From Sweltsa coloradensis (taxonomy: Eukaryota > Arthropoda > Insecta > Plecoptera > Chloroperlidae): a stretch of DNA of 64,000 nucleotides. Location: contig JAMZAV010000297.1 of assembly GCA_024449915.1 (NCBI GenBank), forward strand, positions 930,001-994,000, in the 5' to 3' direction. Shown here one piece after another: positions 13,528 through 27,100 of this stretch. Both the position numbers and the translations under genes were made by a program. How positions within the stretch are numbered: the first letter of the stretch is position 1; each line of letters opens with the position of its first letter. The notes under the pieces were generated by a model. The model was not told the DNA's origin and searched no databases. It was given only the letters and a program-made list of their open reading frames with translations.

Positions 13528-15742
13528 ATATCGGTATTCTTCTACTCGTCTCTGTCAAAAGTTCTTCTCGTAAACTTTTGTGCAGTTTATCTCGGGTATT
13601 TTAGGCGTAAGATGCTCTGTATACATGAGGTGTTTAAATCTCCTTGACTCCTTGAATGAACACTCATACAGGTTTAATTAAAAGAACACTGGCAAAACAC
13701 GTGGAAGTTACTTTAATTGGATCAGGCAGTCGCGTGCACAGTTCTGTTCGATACTTTGATACAGTCGCCATGTTTGACAACGTGAACAGGTAAGTCGAGT
13801 AATTTTGAATGGCTATGCGGACAATTCCGATTAGTCGGTCATATATTTATTATAGCTTTAGTGTAACGTTGATAAAATGTACGATAAAGATGACAAGGTG
13901 ATAACTTTTTTTAAATGTACACCTTTCCAAGACGTCATTCCAATACATTTTGGGTAGCGGCAACTCATTAGTTACACCTTCATTATCACTTGCGTATGCT
14001 TAACTCTCTCAAGTTTTCTGTAGGAATCAAGAACTTAAGTGTAGCGCTGGTTCTGAATACATTTCCATTAATTTGTTTACCCTCGTTTTGCTTTTGTCAT
14101 TGACAAACCTCAATCTCATTAAAATTTAAAAATATTGCGCCAACATTTCGCGTTTTTTTTTCTTTCGAGTATGATGCCTCTTCATCACGTGTATACATAT
14201 ATATTTAATGAGCTACCAAAGTATAGAAAATTTCTCCGTCTTCCATCCTCAATAGATTCCGCATCGTCAAGCCCAACCTCAGCTAACTTGGCGTAATGTG
14301 CAAGCCTGTTAAATTATTACGCCTGTGATTCCACGTTTCGTTGCCATGGGAGCCATTGTTGTCAACAACTGGAACTGGAAACACGCCCGAGCTCGGCAGC
14401 TCAGTCACGCGTGACGATGATACACCGTCTCATCATTTATCGCACCGCGAAACCGTTCGCGTTAACACGAGTGTGATGATGAAATTATCTTTTAATAGCA
14501 GTAAGGCGTGCTATACTTCTTCGACTTTGAAAGTAGCCTAGAGTAGAGCAGAGTTAAAAATCAGATAACACCAGACGAAATTGTTCTTCCTTTATTTACA
14601 ATCTTGCTTTAAGAATTCTGGGCGAAACTCTGAGGCAACTGTACGCAAGCACACTATTTCATATTGATATACATTTTTGTCCCGCTACTTTACGAATTTC
14701 CGTCGCAGACGTGAAGAAATGCATTTTTCCCACTAATGTCTTGTCCCAATACTTATTTTTTAAATGTTATGTATACTTAAATAAATATTTTCGCTACTTT
14801 TTTACTAATTCTGTGATTAAACACCAAATATGTGAGAAATACATTTTATTGCTCATGACATGACATAATGTTATAAAACATTTTGTGTACCTCAATTGGT
14901 CCCAACAAGTGTGCACACTACGATATTAGAACGCTTTATTGTTACTGTATCGTTGGACTTTCACCCCAAGTGAAACTTTAGATCCATTTTCTGTAAATAA
15001 AAAAGCATCCTAACTTAAAAAAGAAAACAACACAACTTCTTTGAAATTAGGCACTTTATAATAACAACATTACGAAATTGGGAATTTAACCACCCATACT
15101 GTTTGTATTATTACACCAATCGTGTGCTTAAACGTATTTACGATAACGATCCCATAACCGTATCCTTGGAATACCCTCCTTCCTTTTAAGATAATCCAGC
15201 TCCTCTGCCGTAAGAAACCAGCCGAGTATCCATGACTAGATCTGTTGGTGGCGCGTAACGACTGACGTTTTCTCCAGTCGGATATTTCACGCGAATTACC
15301 TGCCTTCAAAGTGGTTCGTCAGGCTCTTAAACTCACCGGAGCGACATTTATGCCGCAAACTGAACCGCTCAACCACACATCAAGTTTGCTCCTCCACTCG
15401 GGAACACGACGCCGAAATGTTTTCTACCTCCGTTCAGTCGTTTACGTTGCCCGATTCACTTTAATCCATGCGTTCAGAGACTGGCGAACATTTTCAATGT
15501 ATTCCCCCGAACCCACCTCGTGTTCAGCCCAATGCAACATTTTCAATTTCACTATTGCTCTCCATGTATTTCACAATGTATTACTTGTTTTGTGTTCATA
15601 AAACCCTTTTGCAGACGTGTGTGGGTGATTTCTGCTCTCGTTGTTAGTAAGTAATTAGGTAATGCTTCGCAGAGATATTTAAACAACAAAATGCAGCCGT
15701 GTTCCACACATCCACATAACAAAACCTTACTGATTGTTTTGG
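13528..15742. other. Non-coding, nothing identified
   Basis: AT-rich, with short unrecognised frames only (for example 14341-14541 + and 15311-15601 +). No repeat boundaries were seen. Confidence 0.5.
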
Positions 15743-16136
15743 CCTCGCCGCCCCGCACTGTGTCCTTGCCCGTGTTCATGTATCATTCAAAATCAACAAA
15801 ACGTATCTCAGCAATTCGTCACACTAGGCTTCAGAACTACACGTCTTGCATGGTTTAACTGTTCGTGTTATATAATTCCTTGTATCTACTTAGCTAAACT
15901 GTGAGTTTAGATCGACGAGATTACGATTTAGAACCTCGCCGCCCCGCACTGTGTCCTTGCCCGTGTTCATGTATCATTCAAAATCAACAAAACGTATCTC
16001 AGCAATTCGTCACACTAGGCTTTAGAACTACAAGTCTTGGTTTTACTGTTCGTGTTATATAATTCCTTGTATCCACTTAGCTAAACTGTGAGTTGAGATC
16101 GACGAGATTACGATTCAGAACCTCGCCGCCCCGCAC
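15743..16136. repeat. Tandem duplication, ~190-bp unit, two copies plus the start of a third
   Basis: The phrase CCTCGCCGCCCCGCA starts at 15743, 15934 and 16121, so the units are 191 and 187 bp. The third copy stops after about 15 bases. The two full copies are nearly identical and differ by a few substitutions and a 4-bp gap, which suggests a recent duplication. No open frame runs through the units. Confidence 0.85.
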
Positions 16137-17090
16137 CACTAGCTAGGGGGTGTTATGCGTGGGATTCGTTTGCAATAGTGTTGTTCCCGGTTTTTTAATT
16201 TTCCATTTCTGTCAAGGAAGCGAAATATATTATTGCGATGAATGCATTAGCATTACTATTTATTATCATCCATATACGAAGCCATTGTAGAATGTAACAA
16301 TATAAAAGGCCGAAATAACCTTCTGTATAGTGTACAGTTTATAGCCCTACACAATTTGAGAATTGAAATCAGTGTTTAAAAAAAACTTTGTTCGCTTTTA
16401 CGAGAAGGCGAAAATTGGCGTCTTTTTATATGGTTAACGTTTCAATTTAATCCGTTCATCCTGGTACAATACGTAGTTTACCCACCCCTATATTCTACTA
16501 TATACTGGCTTATTAAGAGGACTTGACACGTGAACGTTTACGCCTAAACGATGTTTACTTTACCTACGTTGAAGCCTTTTCACTTGTTGTCTCTCCGTCC
16601 CTCGCTTTCACCACATGATCGATTACTAGTTTGGAAATAACTCGATGAAAGTCTACAAACGCAATTAATATCGACGCCAACAGGGTGGCAATAAACTCAA
16701 TCACTTCATTATAACGCTGCTGAACATCAAAAGCAAACAAACTGCAAGTATAGTGTGTGTCCGCATGTGAAGAGATACAAAACAATATTGTTAGTGCCGC
16801 AGCCCCATTATTGTGTTTCCTGCTGCCATGTTTGCGAGCAAATATGGTAATAACCTATGTGACTGTGGTTAAAATAGTAGACACATTGATGTTACCACAG
16901 ACATGCTGTGTATTTGGGCTGATTGAAATTATGAGCGTATTTGTGGAAGCAAATTAATTTTGAAATATTAACACGTTAATTAATGGTGTATTGTTATGAA
17001 GGCTTACTTAATTAACAGTAAATCATGCTTCTTCCTGTAGATAAAATGCTTAGAAATGTTATAAAGATCCGGCAGGCTATGGCTTATCAG
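16137..17090. other. Non-coding, nothing identified
   Basis: AT-rich, no supported feature. Confidence 0.5.
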
Positions 17091-17222
17091 ACCGGCACCT
17101 CCACCAATATCTAATTTACAGTAAATCGTACTTGCTCAAGTGGATATAGTAAAAGAATGCGTAGAAAATGCTTGTAAACATCGTACACTGAATTACAATT
17201 CGGACCCGGCACCTCCACCAAA
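17091..17222. repeat. Two dispersed copies of the ACCCGGCACCTCCACCA word
   Basis: ACCGGCACCTCCACCAA lies at 17091-17107 and ACCCGGCACCTCCACCAAA at 17204-17222. This is the reverse complement of the word in the 59-bp array at 5164-5340. It looks like the 3' end of a tRNA including the CCA tail, but no complete tRNA surrounds it. Confidence 0.6.
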
Positions 17223-17945
17223 GTAGCTTATACCAATGTGATGTGCAGTTTTACATTGCCGCATTTTGATTTTGATCACGAAATAATCAGCTTTCATCAC
17301 CACCTGACTAAAACCACTTTCACCTCAGGGTGGGAGGGAGGGGCATGGCTTTAGTGATATAGTGGGGGGGGAGGGGGCGACTTAAGTTCATTATGACGAA
17401 ATCTGTCGAGGACTTATCCGACAAATTGTCCGTGAATGTCAGGCTATCTGGAATGTGACGTCGTCTCTGCTAATGGCGTAGCGGACAAGGGAAAGTGGGG
17501 CGGGGGGGGGGGGGGAAGCCTACTCATCAGGTAACGCGAAACAACACTATAGGGCTTAATGAACACGGAATTAGCCGAGTAAAGTTCGCCGTGGAATTGC
17601 CCCTCGTTTACCTCATTCAGGCAAAGGCTACACAATGGTCCGTGTCTTCGAGTCCTACGTGACGGCGTCCCCCCACCCCCCCCCCACCCCCCTGCGCCTA
17701 TTTCTCTCTCGGCACACTTGGAACTCCGATAAGCATTAGCTACGCCTACTAACATTGAGTTTCACTACACAACATAGACATGAATATCTCAGCAGAGTAA
17801 ATGGCAGCACTGCAAAAATCGTTTGAATTTAAACTCTAACCCCAAACTAAGTGTAAACAATTTAAAAGTTGGAATTAACATAGTTTTATTTTTCGAAATA
17901 TGTGAAGAAGTCTATCATACAAACTATTTTTTTACGTTTCGTGAC
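17223..17945. other. Non-coding with paired G-rich and C-rich tracts
   Basis: Contains G-rich tracts near 17363-17378 and 17497-17515 (14 G at 17502-17515) and a C-rich tract near 17669-17692 that could pair with the latter. Frames across these tracts are low-complexity artefacts. Confidence 0.5.
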
Positions 17946-18596
17946 TTAAAGGGGCTAAAAACCCCAAAAATTATTTTTTACCACGTGATCTATAGCAAAA
18001 TACTACACTTAAATGACCGTTTCAAAAATTATATATTGTAACTGTAATTTGACAAGATTTTTTTAGTTTTTGATCCAGAAAATTGCAAAAATTGGTGTTT
18101 TTGGAAAATTTCCTAAATCGGCTTTGGCCTGCTTCTTTTTTGGTCCACATAGATACTAGAGCATAGTACCAATCTAAAATGCCCCTTTATAACATCGTGT
18201 CTTGAAACTGTGCCCAAATATACCCTCAAACACGCAAAAATATGCATTCCAAAATCACACCCCATCTTGGTAATGAGCATATTTTGACCGAACTACTTGC
18301 CCAAATTACAAAACAAAATATAGAGAATTTACAGAAAACGCTGTCGAGCACGTCAAGAATGGCCAATATTTTTTTGGATCAAAATCCTCCAAGGTCACGG
18401 GGCAAAAAGATCGTCCCCATGTTATTTCTTATGGGAGATTTTTGCCAATGGGACCTAGCTCGAAAAATGTCATGTTTGACAATTTTTTGGGAGGTCATGG
18501 TGGCCCCAATAACGTTTCTGTTAATTGCTAAATTCATTACTAGTTAGCTTGAATGAAATATATTTTTTGAGTTTAGCGGTTTAAATACCCCTTTAA
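17946..18596. mobile_element. TTAA-flanked MITE
   Basis: TTAA at 17946-17949 and 18593-18596 bracket a 643-bp segment that begins AGGGGCTAAAAACC and ends GGTTTAAATACCCCT, imperfect inverted ends. The exact TTAA duplication and G-rich inverted ends fit a piggyBac-like non-autonomous element. A 101-codon frame inside (18242-18547) resembles no transposase and is probably chance. Confidence 0.6.
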
Positions 18597-20904
18597 TAAA
18601 ATAAATACCGAAAAAAATTGTTATTTGCTTGTTCAGCAGATTGCTTCGTATACTTTATTGGATTACCGGTATGAATTGGATTTTCGTACCACTGTGTTGT
18701 ATCACATCATATGAATTGCGTTACATCTACCAAAGCTAGAACACTTTACTGCATCATAAGTTTGAAGTGTGTATTTAGCAGTTAGCTAGACTCTTCGTAA
18801 ATAGTGTAAACCAATGTAGGCTTACTGAAAATTACAATCTGCAAACATGAATTCATTAATTACAACGATCGAAATTAAAATAGACGAGTTTGAATTCAAT
18901 TTCCCTTCGCTCCTCTCGGATGCAATTTACCTGTTACGTTTTGGGGCCCCCTAATGTATTACGTCGAACTATACGGAATTAATGTTTGATGCAATAAGAG
19001 GGCTGGCGGCACAGCCGCGGATACGTAATTTCAATCTCTTCTCGAGTCATTAACACGGTAAGCGGGATTCAGGAGAGGGATTACAGAGACTAACGAGACA
19101 TCGACGTACGCTGATTTAGAAGCGGCAATGTACAGACTAACGACACGCTTCAGGATATGTGTGTGCAGGGTTTGCTGGAATCGCGCCCCCCAAAAAAATA
19201 GTTTTTCTATATTAGAATTTTGATGTTCAACCAAATTTAGCGTTTAAAATTTTTCTCAGTAGGGCCGACATGCATTTGTGTAAATTACTTCATTTCTTAT
19301 CTTCTCAATATGAGCCGGATATCTCGAAAATAAAAGGTAAATAATTGGCACGATCGTTGACAGGGCAACTCAAAGATTTTTTCAGCGTCGAGACAGGTAC
19401 GGTACGTAGACTCAATTTGCTTGTCTACGCAGAAAAGTCGGTTTTGCAACTGGTATGTGTACCACCCTGAAATTAAAACATTATTTTACTGAAAACTAGT
19501 CCTACTTTGCAGACTAAAAAATATTTGTTCTGAAAATAATGTCCATTCTTGAACCCAACCAAGAATGCAGTGAAACCATGTGACAGTATTTTTGCAAATT
19601 TAAAGCATTATCATTTTCCACAAGTACTGAGCCCCCCTTACATGCAGCTCGCCCCCCCCCCCCCTCCAGGGAGGCGCGCCCCCCACTTTAAGAACCGCTG
19701 TGCTAGATAACCGATGCACATTGAAGGATTCAGAAGCGGGATTCAATGGGTTTTCGCAGTTTTAGAAGTGAGATTTGCCCAACTGGTTTGTGTAGAGTAT
19801 TGGCTATTAATTGCGCAACGTGGATGGGCTATGACAGAAATAAACTGCATTTAGCTTGAATTAAAAAAATGAAACATCCCTAAAAATAGCTTTGGTAATC
19901 AATCTGAATCGAAGGGGTGTCTTACCCACAACCTCATTATGTAAATCACACTGCACCGACTAGCGGACGAATACTCGTTTCCAGTTGTTTCGTGTCCTGA
20001 AAACCAATAACGAGCCGTGAAATCGACAGGGAACTCGCTAAAACGCAAAACAAACGGTATAGAAAACGATCTTGGCTGCGAGAAAACGCTCCCACATGCT
20101 TGTACTTCTCCAATCTCTTTGTCATTCGGTCTCCTTCGCTCGAGGCCGTTCTCATATCGAAGAACGAATATTAATTTCATGCTAATAATTTCGTTCCGGG
20201 CATTTTTTGCAAATAAACTCCATCGTTCCCTCCTTCATTATATTCCGAATATTTGCATACTCGTTTTGCATTTGAGGGGATCTTTCCTTTCCTTCCACTG
20301 TTAGCAAACAGCGTTTGTAAGAAATTATACGCTATTTTATTCAATCAGAGGTAAAAAAAGAATAAAAAAACGTATAAAAAGTGATAATTGTATTGCTAAT
20401 TGGAAAAATAACCATGGAAATGGTTAGCGTAGCAGTGAGTCTGTATTTGGATAGCCGATCAATGCTAATGCACTAGCTGGGCTGCTTGTAAATGAATTCG
20501 ATATTCTAGACAGAGGAGAGTTTCGTTTTACACAGTGGTTGGTTCGACTCTGATTGGCAGTCATGCTCATGCACGCACAATGTTGCAGTCGTCGCATTCA
20601 TTGGCACTGATTGTAGAGTCGTGGCAAAAAATCTCACTGATTGACGGTTATGTAAATTCAAATCAATTTATCGTTATTTATCTGCCACAGTTTGGATGGA
20701 GAACAGTTCTGAAGGAGGAGGTTTTTATACCTCCTTATAACATAATAATATTAATATCACAATGTGCATTCAACCATAGTGTTGGCTATACATACACTTT
20801 TCATGGGAGATCGTTACCGCATTGTTATTTTCGCGTGTATTTTTATCAGTCTGCCAAAGTCTGGCATCGTCTGGGTTGATGGACGAGGCTCCCCAACATC
20901 GTTA
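18597..20904. other. Non-coding; one possible hAT-like terminus
   Basis: At about 19681-19700 the sequence CCCCACTTTAAGAACCGCTG reads in reverse as CAGCGGTTCTTAAAGTGGGG, a form common at hAT-type ends. A matching opposite end and an 8-bp duplication were not found. A 13-C run lies at 19652-19664. Nothing else is supported. Confidence 0.35.
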
Positions 20905-20924
20905 CCCCCCCCCCCCCCCCCCCC
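20905..20924. repeat. Poly-C run (20 C)
   Basis: An uninterrupted run of 20 C inside short open frames, which makes those frames unlikely to be genes. Confidence 0.85.
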
Positions 20925-21904
20925 ACCAACACCATCGCGTGTCACCCCAGCAGATAACGCCTCACAGGTAGCCTCTAACCACTTCATCCAGTACTGGCTG
21001 CCTGCCACTTAATATGCAATTATTTGCCATAAGAGGGCCTGAAAGCCTTTGCGATTGTAAAGTGGATTTTTTATTGTGATTTCGAAGAATGTTGCGTGCT
21101 TTCGTCATAAATTTACATAATAAATGAAATTGCCTATTACTTTTGAGGCTAATTCAGAACTCGTATACGTAATGTGCGTAGCATCTAGCATCGATATAAT
21201 TCACGAGACGAGATTTTATTGGTTGTGAGCCTTCGGCTTATGGACGTCGCCCACGTTTCTCTACAGATGTGTAGGCGTAATCATGGGAATCAGGGGCAGG
21301 TTTACAATTTAAGTTTATTAATGGACTGTACTTAAGTAATTCTACGATATATTTATTTTAGGGTAGTTGTGAGTTTCAAATCTTTCTAGGCCTACAATTA
21401 GCTATTTTACTGTCCACCATAGACATACAATCAAAATCAATAATATGGTAGCATAACGTACCAGCGACACATGAATAAATTTGTAAATTCTTATACTTCT
21501 TATAAAAATGTAATTTTTTTAAAGGATACTATTGCTAACTACATCATTTTTATGACAACACTAATATCACGACCAAGTTTGTAAATGTGAGAAAACACGC
21601 GTACATGCGAACCATCTTACCTATACACTTATGGATCGAAAACGCCCTCGGTAATTCTTTTATATCTTGCGTACAGATAACGCCATACAAATTGGATAGC
21701 GTACATGCTTGAACATTGCACGAAATCTTGATTTTGGTCTCGTGTAGGGTGAAAGTGAAGTTTAGAATTTGTTCTGCACGCCTCTCCCCACTCAAAGACG
21801 TACTCTTGCAGTGTCTTCCGCCAAGAGTTATTGACTTATCGGCCCATCTGACGGTTCAATTCTAGCGATTAAAATCTTCTCACTCCTTGGTCCGTGCTCT
21901 GTCT
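20925..21904. other. Non-coding, nothing identified
   Basis: No gene or repeat supported. Confidence 0.5.
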
Positions 21905-21962
21905 GTAGTGCGTGTGCTTGTGCGTGTGTGCGTGCGTGCGTGCGTGTGTGCGTGCGTGCGGG
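21905..21962. repeat. GT/GC microsatellite
   Basis: Imperfect run of GTGC and GTGT units. Arg/Thr/His-rich frames on the minus strand here are translations of this microsatellite. Confidence 0.8.
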
Positions 21963-24900
21963 CGTCGCCTGTACTGTGCGTGAGACGTCGCGGCGGATAA
22001 GGGGTCTTCCAAAGCGTCTTCGTAAAAGGCGTCGACTTGGCTTTTTTTCCCTCCCCAATAAGCTCTTCTTTTGAAACCAATAACTTAGCAAGGAGGGATC
22101 TGTGGTTCATAGAATAAAGCTCATTTCCTCTAAGCTGGCTATACTAGGGCTCAAGCCCCAAGGTACTCGCTGGTCTATCTATAGTGGTGCCCACGTCTAG
22201 AAGAATCCGAACAAAGTAGCCAATGCTTCGCATCTCTGGATTTTGAGTATATCAACACATAGTTCGCATAACAGTTTGTTGATATTTTTGTAAATAATTA
22301 AGGCAATACCTCTTAGTTTATAGAACGAAAATATTAAGGTAACATGTAAATTTGGTACAAACCAATTTTTAAAATGTATTAAAATTGTTTTTTCTAAACC
22401 ATGCTGTAGCATTTAACTCATACATCAATTTTTGGCCAAACCAAAAGTGTAAAACAATAACAATTCATCATTCCTTAGCTTAGCTACTTAATAAAGCAAC
22501 ATATGCTCGCGGTACATGATTAGTAATGCACCACATTTATTCCTCAACAAGTTTTTAACGTCATAAGTATGTTATAGAAGTCCCTTGAAAATGAAAATAA
22601 TTTCATTTCTAGTATCTGGATGGACGTCCTTCTTTAATCAATCATCTTGTTATGTAAATGGAAAAGAAGTAATCCACAGTTTCTTTGGAGTACAACTTTA
22701 TTTAGTCTACTTGTCTGCTGACACGTCTAGGCGTAGCGGATGTTTACTACAGTTTTTGTTACGATCTACACTGGTGTGGGCGCTCAGTCTAAATAGATCA
22801 AAGTTAAACATTCCCGGTATCTTTAAGTTACTCTAATCCGTACACGACGAACAAACATAGTCTCATATCATGAAATTCATCTTTACTATCGATATAATCG
22901 TATCACACCACAAGTTATCACTTTATGAATAGTTCAGCTCGATGGAAACAAAATAGTCATGAAAGTATCTCGCCAAAATAATTTCAAAAAATATATTTCC
23001 CTGGAAGTTGTCACATTAAAAAAAAAATCCAGCGCAATACGAAGAAAATCGCCATTTCGAAATCGCACCCCCAAATAACTTCCCGTAAACCGAATAAATC
23101 AACTTCCTTCACTGTCGGTTTTATCGAATGCAATAAAGTCGAAACGTGTAAGACGAGCAAGATGGCGCAGAAAGGTACGCACATCACGTGGCCGGCCGTC
23201 TATGCCGCTTCGCATAAAGCCCCGCGCTGGGATATTAGTGCATGCCCTGCTGGAACAGGGGCCATCAATGATCGCTGCACTTCCTGCCTGCCTGGATGAG
23301 TATATCATCATTAAGGTACGAAATAGCGTTTGTGAAAGATGCACAAAGCGCTATTTTCACTAAACTACAGTTTTTCAAGTCCTATTTATTATCCGCCATG
23401 TACCCATAATTTGTGGTCACTCGTATTAAGTTGATATTAATCACTGAGCAATTCAATTAAATCTGAAACAGCAACAGGTTGAATTACCAAAAATAGATGC
23501 TACAAAACGCTTAAATGACACTGGAAATGCTATATACACGCATCAACCATCATATATTATAAGGATCGCCAATAGAGATGACTCAGCGATAGTATTTCCG
23601 ACTTTCTCATTCGGAAGGTCTCATGTTCTATTCCAGCCGCCGTCAATGAACATTTAAAAAAATATATAATGAAATATACGGTTAGCAATTTATTTATGAA
23701 GTTGTGTTTGCTGACGAAATAATTTTAATTTAATCTTTAGTTAGAGCGTGAATTCTGATCGAATTCTGATGTTATGTAAAGACTGTGTAATCAATGAAGT
23801 TATCATTTGCACAAATAAATCAAGTGTTTTCATAGAGAGAAGCAAATCCTCATTGAAGTCCTAATAAGGTATCGTTGAACCAAGTTGGTTGAACCCTAGG
23901 GCAGGTGTCTTACGGAAATATGTGTATATTTATACTTGTTGTTATTCACTTAGGACGTTATTTTGGCAACACGGAGACGTATTTCAACCGCTCGTCCTTA
24001 GCACTAGATTATAATATTATTGCAGCGATGTTGAATACATTCCGAGTGTAACGCCATGATTCACCTTTCTTGCTATTATAAAAGAAGACTAAGGTTCACA
24101 ACAAATTAGCTCACCTCATTTAGAACAAGCTGCTTCTGTCTTGTTGTGAATCAGAGACATGCCACGCATTCTCGAGTTATCCGCGATGAGTGGGTCTTGT
24201 TTACTTGCCAATGGCGCCCACTTCCCCATACTTTATACTTGCCCACGACTAAGAGACAAAGTGGTATAACTCACACAGGAGAAACGTCTGACTGACATGA
24301 TGGATTCTTTACAGGTATCTCATCAACAATTAAGACATACTTCAAGAATGCGTGGATTCATGAAAAATGCTCACGGACATGATACTTTCAACCAACAACA
24401 CCAAGGAGTTTGATTTAATTTTTAACGATTTGTTTTCGTTAACTATTGTAAAGTGTGCAGTACATGTAATAATGGTTGTAAGAATATGTATTCAAAATTA
24501 TCAAACAAAGAACTTTTATTTCATATTTAGTTAGTGGTTGTTTCCAACATACTACTGTAGCCGTGTAGCGGTATGCACAGTTTCTTCTTCTCAATGTAAT
24601 TTCAAGTCAGTGAGCGGATAAGTTTGTTGACGGCAATTATATTGTTTGGATGGAGTGTGTATGAGATTGCGATAAAGTTATATTTTAAAATTTATATATA
24701 AACCAGAGGGCTATTGCTTCATAAATTCACACCATTATACGGAAGCGGATTGTAGCTTTGGCTGGTTCCTCGTATGGTGGCATTGCATGATGTGGATTGT
24801 GGATGTGGGGAACATGTTTTACTATACATTATAACTACGCATTCAAAGTATACAAATCCCTTCGAAACTTCAAAAAAACAAAATACAAGTCAGTCCGGAC

Positions 24901-26574
24901 TCGAGCCCACGCAGCCTGTCCAAACTACAACCCCCAGTATACTTCATCCCCTAAAAGCCCAAGCCATCGCAACGCGCCGATTCGTGTTAATCCAAACTAC
25001 CCTCACATTCGGACAACGCATTCCATTTCATTGACGCCGTGCAACCCCAAGTTGGCGAGAATGGCCTTAGTTTACCTTAATGTTCTCGTTGACTCGTCCA
25101 CTCGCTTTTTATTCGCGGACAGCCGAGTTTAAATGCAAGTTATACGGCTTATTATCCGCGGCGTGACCCTTAATGGCGCCTAATGACCGCTAGGGGTATT
25201 AATAAAATACTTGGCAAAACCAACATACTTCACATAGATATGTTGTGCTGCGTGCTATGACATTAATGGGCCGCAAATGGTTACTAATTTCAAGGGGATT
25301 GAAATAATCGTGCTCAGAACACGCACTTTACAAGACATCTACATGATCAATTATTTTAATTTCGAGCAAGAAATAGGGTGGTGCAGTCGCCACCCTCAGC
25401 AGGGCAGAGAGGAATGACCGCGGCTACACCGGCCTCACATTCTTCGGACAGGGTGCATGACGAGTGGGTGGGGGATGTGAATGCCCGTTTGTGTTGATAG
25501 CTCCTTTAACCCTTGCATCAAATAATTATACCGTCAGGGAGAGGCATGAAAAATGAAAAATATATAACTTTTTGACGGCGATTAAAAAATCACAACGCAA
25601 TGCGGGAGAACATAAAAGCAAGTTTTCCTATATTGCTTCTCGTACAGTGTTGCATGAAATCAACGTGTACTATGTTTTCTACTCGTTCAACGAAATAACC
25701 ATATTTTTAGTGTGGTAGGGCCTACTTTTATATGTGTGTAACGGGTCCCTTCCAAAGCCACGGATACCATTAGGTGCTTTTTATTATCAAAAAATTAAAA
25801 ACAAAATTGCCCTATTGGGGGTAGCAGACTGTAAACATTCATTGCAAGGGAGGAAAGAAGACAAGTTAAAGCCGACCACAGACCATCCAATTAAACGAAT
25901 CAGGTGGTAAAACTGTCAGTTTACAAACAAATAAAATAGATCTGGATTATCCACGTACATTCAAAACTTCTGTTTCAATAGAACCGTTTTGAATTCTACA
26001 TCTCAACAGGGAACTAAAACCACATTTCTAAACTCATTTTAACCAATACTCCGGTTTTCAGTAGCTTAATAACTTCTATTACCTCAAAATAACAGTGTGC
26101 ATTATGAAATATCAAAATATGATAAGAAAATTTGTTATTAAAATAGTATCGTTATTATCGAGTTTTGTGTTAATTGCCAATTAGTCGGCATAGGTGCAAT
26201 TCTGTTTCCAGTTTCGTTGTAGGCCCTACTTCAAAACTGGAATAGCGTAGGCAAACGTACGTCGCGGACGCGAGGCAAGAAAACTTCCTTGGCGTAGGCC
26301 TGTACTCAGTTCGAGTGTGCTCACTAATGACAAACCATTCGCATTACTGCGGCAGTGGGCGCCTAAGTTATAATTACAGTCCCGAAGTAAGTTGTTTGAA
26401 AACACATCGCGACTCGGTTGAGATACTTCCATATAAATGTCTGTCTGGGCTGACAACGCCAGTGAAATACTTCTCTCGCAGCAAGCAAACAGCGTTAGTT
26501 GTTCCAAAGACATAGCATGCATGTGTATCTGTGAGTTGCTGAAGAAGGCATTCATCCACGCACACAACAGAGAG
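21963..26574. other. Non-coding, with a tRNA-like relic at 23571-23645
   Basis: About 4.6 kb of AT-rich sequence. Apart from the tRNA-like relic described separately, nothing is supported. The overlapping frames near 24774-25132 match no family I know. Confidence 0.5.
23571..23645 (+). repeat. Decayed tRNA-like sequence (tRNA pseudogene or SINE head)
   Basis: The order TGACTCAGCGATAG, then a stem TTCCGA / TCGGAA around a 9-base loop, then GTTCTATTCC resembles box A, an anticodon arm and box B of a tRNA-type promoter. Box B departs from GGTTCGATTCC and no clean acceptor stem closes the structure, so a working tRNA is unlikely. A tRNA-derived SINE head or a tRNA pseudogene is the best guess. 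Confidence 0.35.
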
Positions 26575-27100
26575 TAGAGGGCGATCACACTAGCATAACA
26601 CACTGCCAGCACATTAGAGGGCGATCACACTAGCATAACACACTGCTGGCACATAAGAGGGCGATCACACTAGCATAACACACTGCTGGCACATAAGAGG
26701 GCGATCACACTAGCATAACACACTGCTGGCACATTAGAGGGCGATCACACTAGCATAGCTGGCACATAAGAGGGCGATTACACTAGCATAACACACTGCT
26801 AGCACATAAGAGGCGATCACACTAGCATAGCTGGCACATAAGAGGTGCGATCACACTAGCATAACACACTGCTGGCACATTAGAGGGCGATCACACTAGC
26901 ATAGCTGGCACATAAGAGGGCGATCACACTAGCATAACACACTGCTGGCACATTAGAGGGCGATCACACTAGCATAGCTGCACATTAGAGGGCGATCACA
27001 CTAGCATAACACACTGCTAGCACATTAGAGGGCGATCACACTAGCATAACACACTGCTGGCACATAAGAGGGCGATCACACTAGCATAACACACGCACAC
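26575..27100. repeat. Minisatellite, 14 copies of a 40-bp unit with 33-bp variants
   Basis: The core GCGATCACACTAGCATA occurs at about 26581, 26621, 26661, 26701, 26741, 26774, 26814, 26848, 26888, 26920, 26960, 26992, 27032 and 27072. Full units are 40 bp. Shorter units of about 33 bp lack a 7-bp ACACACT stretch and interleave with the long form in the middle of the array. Units also alternate CATAAG and CATTAG at the junction. Confidence 0.95.

Noticed and set aside
18242..18547. 101-codon frame inside a TTAA element as a possible transposase fragment
   Set aside because: No DDD/DDE-type motif or Cys-rich C-terminus is visible, and the element is too short to be autonomous.
19165..19700. 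Full hAT element ending at CCGCTG
   Set aside because: A hAT-like right end is visible but the candidate left end is not its inverted repeat, and no 8-bp duplication flanks the pair.
20764..21012. Frames with poly-Pro or poly-Gly
   Set aside because: The runs come from the 20-C tract. There is no domain on either side.
26575..27100. CRISPR array interpretation of the 14-copy repeat
   Set aside because: The units are contiguous, with no unique spacers, and the DNA is animal nuclear. This is a minisatellite.
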